Assembly (NCBI RefSeq): GCF_000003195.3
Contig: NC_012877.2
Location: forward strand, 11,635,106-11,699,105
Length of the DNA: 64,000 nt
DNA from: Sorghum bicolor
Taxonomy: Eukaryota > Streptophyta > Magnoliopsida > Poales > Poaceae
Direction: 5' to 3'
Both the position numbers and the translations under genes were made by a program. Of the stretch, positions 46,978 through 58,649 are shown piece by piece (position 1 is the stretch's first letter; each line of letters opens with the position of its first letter). A model generated the notes under the pieces. That model was given only the letters and a program-made list of their open reading frames with translations. It made no database searches and was not told where the DNA came from.

Positions 46978-48334
46978 TGTTGACGGTCCTTAATGCTCAC
47001 ATTTATCCGTCAACTAATCATGGAAAAGGACTTATATGCAGTCAACATCTAGACTTAGGGTTTTATCTGACAGAATTCCACGAGTTTTGGTGTTTGTCTA
47101 TTTCTGCAGGGGGTTATCAGGAAATATGGAGGAAAGGCCCACACGTCGGGTTTACATAGAGATATTAACGTGCCGCGCAATTTTCTATCATCTAGAAGAC
47201 TCCAAAAGCCACGGGAACGAACGGGAGGCCAAGCGGGCCCGGAGGCAGGGCGCCCGCCCTACCCCCCTTGGGCGCCCGCCCTCCTTTGCTGGCCAATCAG
47301 CACGAGTCTCGGGGATTATGCCCAACCGACTCTAAGGATCGAGGAAAATCACACGATGAAGGTCGGTTTGATCGGATGGTGGAGAATAACGTGGAAATTC
47401 CTTGGGAGCTACTCTTCCTAGATTTCTTGGGGGCTACTCTTCCTAGATTTCTTGGGGGCTACTCTTCCTGGACTATATAAGCAGACCCCCACCAGCCCCT
47501 GGAGGCATACCTCTTCTACAGAATCAAAGTTAGGGTTTCAATTCTTCATCCAAGTAGAGAGGATCCCTCTAGTTCTTCTAGTTCTACCTCTAGTTCATCT
47601 AGATCTAGTTCTAGTTCATCTAGTTCTAGTTCTAGTTCCTCTAGTTCTAGTTCTAGTTAGTTCTAGTTGTAATCTAGAAAATAGGGAGAGAGAAGAGGAG
47701 AGCGGAGGAGGAGGAGCCGGATCTGTCGGATCTTCCTCAACATTGTACTTTTGCAGCAACTGGTTCGTTCTTCATCGTTCTCCAGGTTCTTCAATTCATA
47801 ATCCTGAGTTCTTTAATTACTTTTATTTACATTCAAGTTATTTATTGGATTCCCGCTTGCATCAAGTGCTCTAATCTTTGCAACATTAGAGTAGTAATTA
47901 ATAGATTAGACGTGGTGTTTAGTCTTGCAATTACCTGGAATTGCACCCAATCCTGCGGATTGTTGTGGTAGCCCTAGGGTAGTGACAGCCCTAACGGTCG
48001 ACGTATTCCACCTCGTTCGGATCGGTGTTTGTAGGACCGTAGTCAGAGCTTCCTAGCCCCCTTCTCATCTCTTTCTGTGGTTAGTGTTCTGATGTCCCGA
48101 TATAGATAATCTTGAAGTAATTCTTGATTCTTAGATCAACTAGAGAACTCTTAGGAAACTTCCTCTCTTCCCACCAAAAATAATTATATAGTTATCCTTG
48201 GGCGATCTTGGATCTTAATTAGTACACTCACGTTCTCTGTGGAAAATCGATACTCTGGAATACTCCCGGGTGAAGGCTACATCGGTATCCGTGCGCTTGC
48301 GGATTTTTTCTGTTTGTGTTTAAAATACCCAACA
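46978..48334 (+). repeat. 3' LTR of I (1357 bp)
   Basis: TGTTGACGGTCC at 46978 to CCCAACA at 48334, directly followed by TSD CACAT. One extra T changes the GGGCGCCC spacing from 21 to 22. Confidence 0.95.
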
Positions 48335-48706
48335 CACATGTCAACTATTGGGAAGATCACTTGTCTCATGGTCATCCAAGAAACAAAATAGTGTTGCACT
48401 ATCAACCGCCGAAGCGGAGTACATTGCGGCCGGTAGTTGTTGTGCACAAATCCTATGGATGAAGGCAACTTTGAAGGACTTTGGAATCAATTTCAAACAA
48501 GTGCCATTGCTATGTGACAATGAAAGTGCCGTGAAGCTCACCAACAATCCGGTTCAACACTCAAGAACAAAGCACATAGATGTCTGCCATCACTTCATAA
48601 GAGATCACCAACAAAAAGGGGACATTTGCATTGAGAGTATAGGCACCGATGATCAACTTCCGACATATTCACCAAGCCACTTGATGAGAAGAGGTTTTGC
48701 AAGCTA
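48335..48706 (+). pseudogene. Copia RNase H remainder of H
   Basis: Continues the same domain after I: GRSLVSWSSKKQNSVALSTAEAEY (catalytic Glu), LLCDNESAV (Asp), and SRTKHIDVCHHFIRDH (His/Asp). Ends FAS, stop at 48706. In frame with the piece before I once I and one CACAT copy are taken out. Confidence 0.85.
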
Positions 48707-49878
48707 AGGAATGAATTGAACATACTTGACTTCTCAAATATGTGTTGATGCACCCCACTATATGACATGCCTCTCCTTTGAGCAAAGCAAGGTAAAATTG
48801 TTTGACATGTCATTCATCCTATGCTAAGGACTTGTTTAGTGCATCTAGTCATTCCTTACTTGTATTAGGATAATTCATGAAAATCAAATGAATTTGATGC
48901 TTATATGGTACCACTATTGCTTCTATGCTTGACTTGATCTAGTGGTAGCATATGACATGTTTGTGGGCTTGCAATCCTAGTGTTTGATCTAGAATATGAG
49001 CTATAAGTGTTTAACTCAACATGGTACAAGATAACCCTTATTTGGAGGTGTGAAGAAGCTTGTCCTTGGATCAAACCGAGTTAAATATCTTAGGCAAGTA
49101 ATCTAGATTGGACCAATTCAGTACAATGATCTCACTTCACATGGTTTCACACTAACCTATCTAAAATTTGAGCTCACCTTTTGTGGTCATTGATGACAAA
49201 GGGGGAGAGAATTTCCCAAAGATTTGCTAAAGGGGGAGAGAAATCACAAAGAAATACAAAGATAGGGAAGTAACATGATAAAAGAAGGGGATCAATTAAA
49301 ATTTTGAAGCACACAAGTAGGGGGAGCAAGCTCATAAACTTGTATGTTGCATTTGAATGTGCATCACATGTGTCTGCTTGCATTAGCATTAGCTTTAGAA
49401 GCTTTCTCTCCAATATCTTGCTTGTGTGGTGTATGCTAGTTGTAGGCTTGATTGTTAAAATGAAGAACTAGCACGCATAGGTAGTGTCACTAGACTTTTA
49501 GTTGTTTCACAAGTGGTACTAGAACCTTGTTTATAATGTTGATCTCATGGGGTGTTCTAGTTTTGTGAATGTCTAGTTACTAATGGTGCTAAGGATGGTA
49601 TACATTGGCAACTCCGATTGGTATCACGCTTCAAAGGTCCATTCTTTACACCTTAGCATCATTTGGTAGAAATTGACTCCTATATTTCCTATTCAAGCAT
49701 ATGTGCAAGCTTTCAAATCCAAACTCTTAGCACATATGTACGGGGAGCAATTGCTACCAATTTGGGTTTATGAAACTTGTCCATAACCTTTGCACATGGT
49801 AAAATGCTTGGGCAAGCAACATGAATCCAAGAAAATTTTTATTTAAAATCTTTGCAAAAAGGCTTGTCATCAATTACC
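48707..49878 (+). other. 3' untranslated region of H
   Basis: About 1.2 kb between pol and the PPT. No ORF of note. Repeated GGGGGAGAG purine tracts at 49200-49250 and near 49320, as usual in Sireviruses. Confidence 0.65.
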
Positions 49879-49892
49879 AAAAAGGGGGAGAT
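49879..49892 (+). other. Polypurine tract of H
   Basis: AAAAAGGGGGAGAT next to the LTR start TGAAAGCCCTAG. Confidence 0.8.
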
Positions 49893-51791
49893 TGAAAGCC
49901 CTAGTTTGGTTTTGGATAATTGATGAAACCCTAGTACTAACCTCTATGCTAAGTATGTGTAGACTTAATGAGGTTGGTACGTGCCAAGTGATGGAGCAAG
50001 AGATGATCATGGTGATGATGGTGATGACCACAAGGTGATCAAGTGCTCAACTTGAAAAGAAGAAAGAGAAAAACAGAACCATATGGAGATCAAGGCAAAG
50101 GTATTGCTTAGGGTTTTGGTTTTAGTGATCAAGACACCATAGAGGGTGTGATCACACTTAGGATAGATAGCCGTACTATTAAGAGGGGTAATCTCGTCGT
50201 GAAAACGGTTGTCTAAGTGCCACTAGGTGATTGGATTCCTTGCATGTGCATTAGGACCTAGTGAACTAACTAAGTAACCCTTGAAAAATGTTTTGAAATA
50301 TGCTAACACACATGCACAAGTGTGGAGACACTTTGGTGTTGGCACATGGAAGCAATGGAAGTAGTTGAGATCATTTCGCGCAGTGCTTTCAAGCCGGACG
50401 CGTCCGGTATGAGGCCAGACGTGTCCGAGTTGAGGCAGCGGACGCTGAAATAGTTTTCGCGTAGAGTCCGGTGTGCCTCGTCCGGTGAGTTCGTTTCTCG
50501 GTGAAAACTCTGTGAGTTTGCGTCAGGTGCACATCGGACGCGTCCGGTGTGACACCGGACGCGTCCGAGTTAGCGTCCGGTGCAAACTCTTCGTGCAGTG
50601 CTCCCTGGGTTTACGTCTGGTGCACACCGGACGCGTCCGGTATGTGAGTCTGGTGGTGTGACAATTTGCGTCGCTCCTTGAGTTTTTGTCCGGTGCACAC
50701 CGGACGCGTCCGGTGTGACACCGGACACGTCCGGTATGATCAAAAGCGAGAGTCCGGTGCCCTGTCAGTGTCAGAGGCAACGGCTACTTTTCTAACGGTC
50801 AGGAGCACCGGACGCTGGTCTGGCTCATACCGGACGCGTCCGCTGTGAACTAGGACGCGTCCGGTGTGGACGCAGATAGTGGGGTAAACTGCCAACGGCT
50901 AGTTGAAGCTTGGGACTTCTATTTATATGCCTTGGCTGGTTCTTGCTCACTCTCTTGACTCTCTAACTTGTTGATACACCTTGTGAGCATACTCCTACAC
51001 ATCCCACTCACCTTGTTCAAGATTTGTTCATCCAAAGTGAGATTGGGAGAGATCCTAGTTACATTTGCTTAGAGTCTGAGCATCTAGTGGCACTAGTGAT
51101 CGTTGAGCAGCGGGTTTGTTTGTTACTCTAGGTGGTTGCTGCCACCTAGACGGCTTGGAGCTGCGGAGGAGTTTTGACACGAGTTGGTGATTGTTCATGG
51201 CCATCTCCCGGTGATTGTGAGGGGTTCGTGCCTACCTCGGCGGAGAGCCAAAGGCAACATTAGTGGATTGCTCGGGTCATTGAGCTACCTCACTTGTGGG
51301 TAGGTTCTTGTGGTGTGCTAGTGAGGACGAGGTTCGTGCTACACCTCTTAGCCACCGAACCAAGAAGTGTTGGTCAACACAACGGGGACGTAGCGTGCCG
51401 GCAAGCACGTGAACCTCAGGAGAAAAATTGTTTGTCTCCATTGTGTTTATTCATTGGATTTCTCCCGGTGATTGGACTTCATTTTATTGATTGGTTCATC
51501 CCCTCTACGCGGCGGTATAAAGATAAAACCATCTCTCTTACTTTCCCGCAAACTAGAGTAGCTTACTTACTTTATAGATACTTTAGATAGCTCTCTAGTG
51601 TAAGTAGTGACATAGCTCTTGTGTGCCTAGTGATCATATCAACTAGAATTGTTGGATAGGTGGCTTGCAAACACCCCATTAGAGCTAGAGCAAAAAGCTT
51701 TGCTTTGTTATTTACTAACCACTTGCTCTAGTGAGTTTTGTAGAATTTTTAAATAGGCTATTAACCCCCCCTCTAGCCATATTAGGACCTT
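49893..51791 (+). repeat. 3' LTR of H (about 1.9 kb)
   Basis: Starts TGAAAGCCCTAGTTTGG, the Sirevirus LTR consensus start. It ends CCCCCCTCTAGCCATATTAGGACCTT without the final CA. No second LTR in the window. Confidence 0.82.
50396..50865 (+). repeat. Palindromic CCGGACGCGTCCGG cluster in the H LTR
   Basis: Repeated units built on CACCGGACGCGTCCGGTGTG, many of them perfect palindromes, in about 470 bp. Sirevirus LTRs are known for repeated palindromic motifs. Confidence 0.8.
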
Positions 51792-51792
51792 T

Positions 51793-52089
51793 TAGCTCGG
51801 CAAAAAAAAATTCAAAAAAAATATTTGTTTGCTCTTTGCCGAGCGCTAGCTTGGAGGCGCTTGGCAAAGAAATTTTCAAAAAAAATTGGTTTGCTCTTTG
51901 CCGAGCGCCAGACTGAAGGCGTTCGGCAAAGAAGGCGTCACGATGACTAACGGTTGTGACCGCCGCTTTTCTTTGCCGAACGCTGCCTTGGCGCTCGGCA
52001 AAGCCTTTGCCGAGCGTTTCTTTGCCGAGCGCAAATTGGCCTTTGCCGAGCGTCTCAGGCACTCGGCAAACCCGCGGTCTGCAGTAGTG
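51793..52089. mobile_element. K1: right end of a CACTA transposon
   Basis: Ends ...GGTCTGCAGTAGTG, the inverse of CACTACTGCAGACC. About ten TTTGCCGAGCG/CGCTCGGCAAA subterminal repeats in both directions fill the 297 bp. The body is gone; the left edge abuts the H LTR. Confidence 0.82.
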
Positions 52090-52215
52090 TTTGCAATTTC
52101 TAGAGATTGATTCGTGTATTCCCTTTGTTCCAAACTATATGATGATTTCCTTTTTGAAGATAGCTTTTACATACTTAGATATATATATATACACTATGTC
52201 TAATTCTATACATAT
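52090..52215. mobile_element. Spacer with Stowaway-like MITE fragment
   Basis: GTATTCCCTTTGTTCCAAAC, then AGCTTTTACATACTTAGATA and CACTATGTCTAATTC, resemble one half of a Tc1/mariner-type Stowaway MITE. No complete inverted repeat. Contains a (TA)n run at 52181. Confidence 0.35.
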
Positions 52216-52830
52216 CACTACCGGATGGGGGGGTTTCACCGTGTGCCTGGCGCACACGGCAAAGCCCAAATAGCACACGGTGAAGGCTTTGCCATGTGTT
52301 GCTCATGACGAAGAACACACAACAAACCCTCCCACGGTGAACCTTATCTATACTCATGACCAAATTGTGGGCACATGGCGAAGCTTTGCCGTGAGTCAAA
52401 CTTGACACACGACAAAAAAAGGTGACAGACGGCAGGAGACAGCAGGGGACGACTTGACGACAGGGTTTGCCGTGTGTTGCGCATGGTAAACCTTTGCCGT
52501 GGGCTACAGATGGCACACGACAAACATTATAAAGAATTTTTTGTTTTTCCCTGAAAAGAGGGTTTGCCGTGTGCCTGCATGGTGGCACACAGCAAACTTT
52601 GAATCTTTATCGTGTGCCACCATGTAGGCACACGACAAAGTCTCAATGTTTGCTGTGTGCCAGGAGTGGGCACATGGCAAACCCCCTTTCCAGGTTTGAC
52701 ATAGGTGACCTGACAGGTGAGTTTGCCGTGTGCTATGGTCATAGCACATGGCAAACATTGGTCTAAGCCGTATGTTATGGCCCTAGCACACGGCAAACCC
52801 CCTTCCCAGGTATTTTTTGTTTTTTTGCTT
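52216..52830. repeat. Subterminal repeats of K2
   Basis: Repeated TTTGCCGTGTGC in both orientations, a different unit from the GCCGAGCG repeats of K1, showing two CACTA families. Confidence 0.85.
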
Positions 52831-53072
52831 TTGCAACATGTATCATAGCACTGCTCACATTGATCACACATAGCACACAAATATCACAATATATCGCACA
52901 TTTTCCTCAATAACCATGATATACCAAAGCTCTCACATACATATAACATGCATGTCACATACATAAGCACATGTTCATCACCATGTCCAACGATATTTCT
53001 AGTTCATCACAAGTCTGAGGAAACCATAAGTTCAACAACATGTCCGACAAAACGACAAATTCCATGAACAAA

Positions 53073-53324
53073 CTACAAGTTCACCAACCGAATCCATCTC
53101 CCACTCCTCGTGTGCCCTGGTGGACGTTTCTTCCTGCTCCTCCTGATCCTAGGTGGGCGTCTCCTTCTGCTGCACCCCGGGAGTCTCCCCCAGAAGAATG
53201 CTAACACTCTGGTCCTCATGCTCGAGGTCCGCCTCGACCGGCTCCCCGACCCCTCAGGCTGCTCCTGATGCTCCTCGCTTGGTCGGGCGTACCGCGACCT
53301 CACGTTACTCATGCCACCCACCAT
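53073..53324 (-). pseudogene. Possible CACTA accessory ORF of K2
   Basis: 83 codons, Arg/Ser/Pro/Glu-rich (MVGGMSNVRSRYARPSEEH). It lies between the subterminal repeats and the transposase C-terminus, where CACTA elements may have a second gene or last exon. Composition alone is weak evidence. Confidence 0.25.
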
Positions 53325-53495
53325 CTTTGTTCAATGACCTACATGTAAGAAGAGTAAATCAGTAACCACAAATAAACAACACGTACTTAGATAAAGATGC
53401 AAATTAAGGATAACATAATATTACATGTATTAGAAATAATCATCATCTTCATAACCGACATCCGGTGCATCCTCCATCTCATCATCTAAGCGTAA

Positions 53496-54281
53496 CTACT
53501 CAAGTAATTGTAAGTCCCTCACATCTTCAACCTCAACGTCATCATCGTCTTCAACAACAATGGCCACATCCATGGCTTCAGTTAAGTCTATCACAAAAGT
53601 CCCTTCTAGACCCTCTTCTTGATAGAACTCCCCTTCATATGTGTTCGTGTCAAGGTTGTAATCTTCCTTGTTTGGTACCGGTACTCCACAGTGTGGCGAT
53701 ACCTTGTGTACAACATCCCAACCCATAAGACGTGCATCTGTTTTGCATGGGTACGACGTATAATAAACTTGTGTGGCCTGTTGGGCCACAAATGTATACA
53801 TCATCTCCTGGTAAGATGGAATCCTGTCGAATTTCGACTAGACCAAGATTAGGCGTCCGTCTTGTTACTTCAGGGTCAAACCAATGGCATTTGAATATGA
53901 TGGATTTAATATCTTTGCAACCATGAAATGTGAGTTCGTATATGTCTTCAGTTCTTCCTTAATAATCCATCCCATATATGTTACTTCAGGGTCAAACCCC
54001 ATCTACGCATCCTCGGGCTGTCCAAATAACATGGACAATTCGAAACAGATACGGTCATTTCCAAACGTATCTCTTTCTAATGGGAGACACCTAACTCGGT
54101 AACGTAAACTACGACACAAATAGGATGCGCGGTTATACCTTAGGTGGCGGTGGAGTCAGGCTAGCGGTGCAGGCAGACCCACGGCTCCGAGGAACGCCTC
54201 TGCTCCCACAACCTAACGTTCTCCTACAAAAGTAATAGTGTCAAATGAAAATTTCGGCAGCATCTCCCCTACACAAGCGCA
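53496..54281 (-). pseudogene. CACTA transposase (TNP2-type) C-terminal region, DUF4216-like
   Basis: 53804-53496 reads FVAQQATQVYYTSYP, LMGWDVVHKVSPH, PVPNKEDYN and an acidic D/E/V tail. 53960-53850 in other frames gives the preceding ILNPSYSNAIGL and RRTPNLGLVEIRQD pieces. This order matches the DUF4216 region after the TNP2 transposase. At least one frame change is needed. 53960-54281 shows only fragments (the GEMLPKFSF-like end at 54240-54265). The catalytic core is not in the window. Confidence 0.6.
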
Positions 54282-55975
54282 TGTTGACGGTGGATAGCAT
54301 CAATATTTTATATATCAAAAGGCATGAAACATACATCAATATCTAGAAGGCTAGGGGTTTATCTAGCAATTTCCATGAGTTTTGGTGATTTATCAGTTTT
54401 TAGGGACATAAAACACTAAAAAGGGACATAACTACAAATATACACCACAAAATTATCCGCAACTCAAGAATACACCAAACTACTCTAGAAGGATCCAGAA
54501 GACACCGGAGCAAAGGAGAGGCAAGGCCAGCTCCAGGTGGGGCCGGTCGGTCCCACCTGCTAGGCCGACCGGCTTCCTGTGAGGGGAACCCTCTCCCCCT
54601 TCTGGAGTATTCTTCCACCACCTTTGAGGATCAATCTTAGCCCTATATGAAGTTGGTTTGATCAAATGGCTGTCGTGGATCCCACCGGGCTATATAAGCG
54701 GAGCTAGACCTCCCCTAGAAACCCTAACTAGAATCCATTCAACTCATTCATTCCATCTCGAGATATTTGGTGATCAAGTCATCTAGAGCTTCAAGTTCTA
54801 GTTCCTCATAGCCTTCAAGTTCATAGTTTAGCCTAGTTAGATCTAGAGTAGAGGAAGTCAATCGATCTTGGATTCCCGACGTTGTCAAGAAGAGAAGAGT
54901 CTGGTATAGTTCTTAAGCTTTTCTTTCTTATTGTAATATCTGCATTTGTACGATCATTACTAGCAACATTATTCTTCATTATTATGTTCTTGATTACATT
55001 GTACATTGTCTACTTTAATATGTCAAGTATAGTTAGTTTGCTATTATATTCATGCACTAGTTCGTATAGCGCTCATCTATTTAATTGCATGGTGAGTGGT
55101 TGGCAATATGTAGACATGGTTTCTAGATGTTTTGCTTATTTGCGAGTATCCCAGTCATGCCGAGTAGTGAGGTAGATCATGGGTGTGACAAACCCATTGA
55201 GTCCTTTGAAGGCCTTCCCTCGTACGGTGGATTGGTAGAGTGGGATTGTCACGCTAAGAGGAGGTTCCTGTACTCATCTTCTCCTGTACATTGCTCCGAT
55301 GTCTTAGGGAACTATAGTAATATAACTTAGCCGTGATTGTTAGACATACTTGCAATAAATGGAGTAGCTTTGATTGTAGCTTGAATACTTAGGAGTTATT
55401 TCTTTACTACCTGATTAGACAGATGCTGACATGATTAGAGTGCTATGATGGGATTAGTATTATTAGGAGATGATTGATCATATTTATCATATTTATCATA
55501 TCGATCATGTTTATCATATTTATCATTTATCTATTATTTATCTTGTGACACTTTCTTGTTATTGAGAGAATTGACATTGGCTACATCTCTTATTCACTGC
55601 ATATATAAGTGTTATCAATACTCTAGAGTAGCTTCTTAGCAATGCCTTCCCAGTAGTAGAATATAAATGACAACTTGGTAATACTCTAGGTAAAATGATA
55701 CAAGGTATAATTATCTGTCCGCTTGCAGAATCATTCTTAGTTTATATTTATCTTTATTTATTTCTGCCTAGTCACATAAAATGATAAGACTTAGTACTAG
55801 AGTTTATTCCTAGCTTTAAAATTAGGGATGACAACCTAGTTTCACAGTTAGGGGTAAGGGTCAAGAGGCTAGTGGCTAGTTGCTAAAGGCAAGTTAATTA
55901 ATACCAACATTTCTAGTGCCATTGCGTGGGATAAAGATTTGGGGTTTTATTGCAGTGACGTTAGAAATGCCAACA
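54282..55975 (+). repeat. 5' LTR of J (1694 bp)
   Basis: TGTTGACGGTGGATAGC...GAAATGCCAACA. TATA box TATATAAG at 54691-54698. It shares with A the first bases, the order of blocks and the GTATAGCG leader block. Confidence 0.92.
54542..54573 (+). promoter_or_regulatory. GC-rich inverted repeat upstream of the J TATA box
   Basis: GCCGGTCGG at 54542-54550 pairs with CCGACCGGC at 54565-54573. It occupies the place of the GGGCGCCC pair in A and I LTRs. Confidence 0.5.
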
Positions 55976-55983
55976 AGCATTTT

Positions 55984-56000
55984 TGGTGCCGTTGCTGTAG
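55984..56000 (+). other. Primer binding site of J, decayed
   Basis: TGGTGCCGTTGCTGTAG is the tRNA-Asp site of A with about three or four changes, 8 bp after the LTR. Confidence 0.75.
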
Positions 56001-56134
56001 AAGGCTAATAAACTTAGGAAAAGTATTGATAACCATATGCACCACAATAAGATCGATCACCCAATGGACCTCTAACTCAAACAGGCTTTCCCTTGTTTCA
56101 TCTACTTGTGTATCTTATGAAGGGTAATGAATGA

Positions 56135-58649
56135 ATGAATGGTTTTGATCTCCTAGACAATTACACCGAAGATCCAGAGAAACTCTTAAAAAGAAGAAAG
56201 TTTGCAAGAACGAGGGACATTTTGAATCACCATCAAGGACACCCTCTACTGAAACTTGTTGTTCACAAGAGCAAGCTCCATCATCCGAAGGAGAAGAATC
56301 AGAAGGATTAGAAGTTAACTTGACATTAGTTTTCCATGCCATGGCTGAGAAGACACTACATGAATTCTCCGCTCTAAAACAACTGCCAATATCTGTACTA
56401 GACCTAATGTCGATATCAGAAACAATAGATTTGAGCTCAAGCCTGCGCTTATCACTATGGTGCAAGCTAATCAGTTTTGTGGAAAGGCACATGAAAATGC
56501 AAGTGCACAATTACAACACTTTCTGGAGATATGCAACACCTTCAAGATCAAAGATGTACCAAAAGATGCTATCTTACTTCGCCTATTCCCATTTTTGCTA
56601 CTAGGAAAAGCAAAGCAGTGGTTCTATAACAACAAGGCAACCAACATTACATGTGACAAATGCTCTACTGCTTTCCTGGCTAGATTCTTTCCAATAGGCA
56701 AGACCTGCACTACGTGGGAAGAGCTCAACCTTTCAACAGCAACATGATGAATCGTTCGCCGAAGCATGGGAACACTTTCAAGATTACATCGCAGAGTGCC
56801 CTCATCATGGAATGGAGGATTGGCTACTATTGCAAACTTTCTATCATGGGTTAGTCTCTAGCACTCATGAGTCCACGGATGCTGTAGTTGGAGGAGCTTT
56901 TCTGTCACTTAAGCTCACCGATGCAACAACACTCGTTGAGAAGATAGCCTCAAATCAAAGCTGGAATGAAGAACGCACTCAACCTCGTAAGAGAGGAGGA
57001 GGCACTCATCATCTCAAGGAAGTCGATACATTCACTAAAAAGCTAGATCTCATCACGAAGAAGCTTGAAGATAGAGACAGTGAAAAGAGAGAAGTCATGC
57101 ACATCAATGGGTCCTACATGAATTGTGAAGAATGCGGAAACACAGGACACTCAACGATCAACTATCCTGAAATCCAAGAGATCGTGAACTACATCAATAA
57201 TAACACCATCTATCATCCTCAACAAGGCCAAGGATGGAACCAATCAAATCAAGGATGGAATCAGCAACCACGACAAGGTAATTTCCAAGGTAACAATAAT
57301 TATAGCAATTATAATTTGCCACCCTTACGAGATCTAGTTGCTGGTCAATCTAAACTGCTAGACCAAATGTTTAAAAAGGTAACCTTGAGTGATAAAGCTT
57401 TAGAAAATATAAACACTAGACTAGATACCTTTGCTTCTGCTATTAAAAATCAACACAACTTCAATAAAATGTTACAATCACAATTAGCTCAATTAGCAGT
57501 TGCTGTTCCACCAATGGAAAAAGGGTAAGGCTTCAGGCCAACTAGAAGATTTAGAAACTGCAAATCTTGTCAATATTCACATTGTAGGTCATTACTACAT
57601 CCAACCAGCGGATGTGCAGTGGGTTGACCTCTCACTCTCTGAGAACAACTAGACCTTGGAAGGCCTGACATTCCTATCTCAATAGGATGTCACACCTTTC
57701 TAGAGGCTATCTATGATTTTGGCGCAAGTGTCAACATTATGCCCAAGGTAATTTATGAAAACATTCTAGATCCTTTGTTGTACACAACCATGCATTTGCA
57801 GCTTGCAGATCAGTCCATTTGCTACCCTGAAGGTGTTTTGGAAGAAGCTATTGTTCGAGTGGGACAATCCTATGTTCCCATTGATTTTGTAGTCATGGAG
57901 ACTGAAGGAGATGAAAGAGCACCCATCATACTGGGCCGACCATTCTTATGCACAACTAAAGCCATCATCTATGCGGAGCATGCCAAGATTGTGTTTTCTA
58001 TCAAGAACAAAAAGGAGAAGTTCTCATTCAAGAACCGTATCCTCACAACCACCGCATTCCCACAGAAGCCATATGATCAAGCCCACAACCAGCTGAACCC
58101 AAGAAGAAGAAAAATAATAGAAGAAGGAGGAAGAGTGAGCTCAGCCAAATTCCAGAAGAGATAGTTCATCTGATCAATTCAGTTAACACCGAATATGACC
58201 ACCTATTAGCACCACCATACATTGTCAAAAGAGAAGACCCAGGAGTCCCAACTATTGAATGCACAATTAAGCAAATGGTTTTTCCGAAGACCGTTTGTGA
58301 CACTGGATCAGGGGTCAATGTCATGTCAAAGGTAGCATACAATTATTTATTTGGTGATGAACTGTTATACCCAACATATATACAGCTGCAGATGGCGGAC
58401 CTATCAACAAGATTCCTAGAAGGCATAGTGAAGAACGTCATGGTAAAGATTAAAGATTATTATATACTTCCAGATTTCTTGGTTCTTGACATGTAGGAAG
58501 ATTACGATACACCTATCATTTTGGGAAGACCTTTCCTCAACACCGCCAATGCAATCCTCTACATGAGATCCGAACAAGTTCACTTCCACCTCCCAGTTGA
58601 AAAGGTACGTTGCGACTTTAATAGTTACACTGACAATAATTCGCCCTAG
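56135..58649 (+). pseudogene. gag with tandem proteases of J, several breaks
   Basis: ATG at 56135 (MNGFDLLDNYTEDPE) aligns with the A start. Gag core at 56457-56747 (AILLRLFPFLLLGKAKQWF); frame break near 56740; continues 56812-57528. In the knuckle the last Cys is Tyr (CEECGNTGHSTINY, Tyr at 57163-57165), so it is probably dead. Protease 1 has DFGASVNIM (Asp at 57715) and ILGRPFL. Protease 2 has DTGSGVNVM (Asp at 58299) and ILGRPFL, with a TAG at about 58494-58496 between them. At least two frameshifts and several stops. Confidence 0.82.

Larger units (their letters stand above)
39797..48334 (+). mobile_element. Gypsy-like element I with gag-pol, nested in H
   Basis: 8538 bp: LTR 1356 bp, tRNA-Asp PBS, one gag-pol frame with a single stop, 1.2 kb noncoding, PPT, LTR 1357 bp. 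TSD CACAT at 39792-39796 and 48335-48339. The LTRs differ by about 20 substitutions and one single-base indel (hand count, about 1.5%), so it is young. No chromodomain and no env-like ORF. Its termini, PBS, PPT and hairpins match the A family, which lacks pol. Confidence 0.93.
39308..51791 (+). mobile_element. Sirevirus-like copia element H, 3' part, interrupted by I
   Basis: Only the end of RT, RNase H, 3' untranslated region, PPT and 3' LTR survive; the 5' side is lost at E2. I (39797-48334) splits the RNase H gene. The LTR lacks its last bases (GGACCTT then TTAGCTCGGC) where it meets a CACTA fragment. Confidence 0.85.
52216..54281 (-). mobile_element. K2: left part of a CACTA transposon, coding on the minus strand
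   Basis: Starts CACTACCGGATGG at 52216, then TTTGCCGTGTGC/GCACACGGCAAA subterminal repeats to about 52830, then transposase remnants on the minus strand. J interrupts it at 54281, and its sequence seems to continue at 62676 (TSD GCGCA/ACGCA). Confidence 0.8.
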
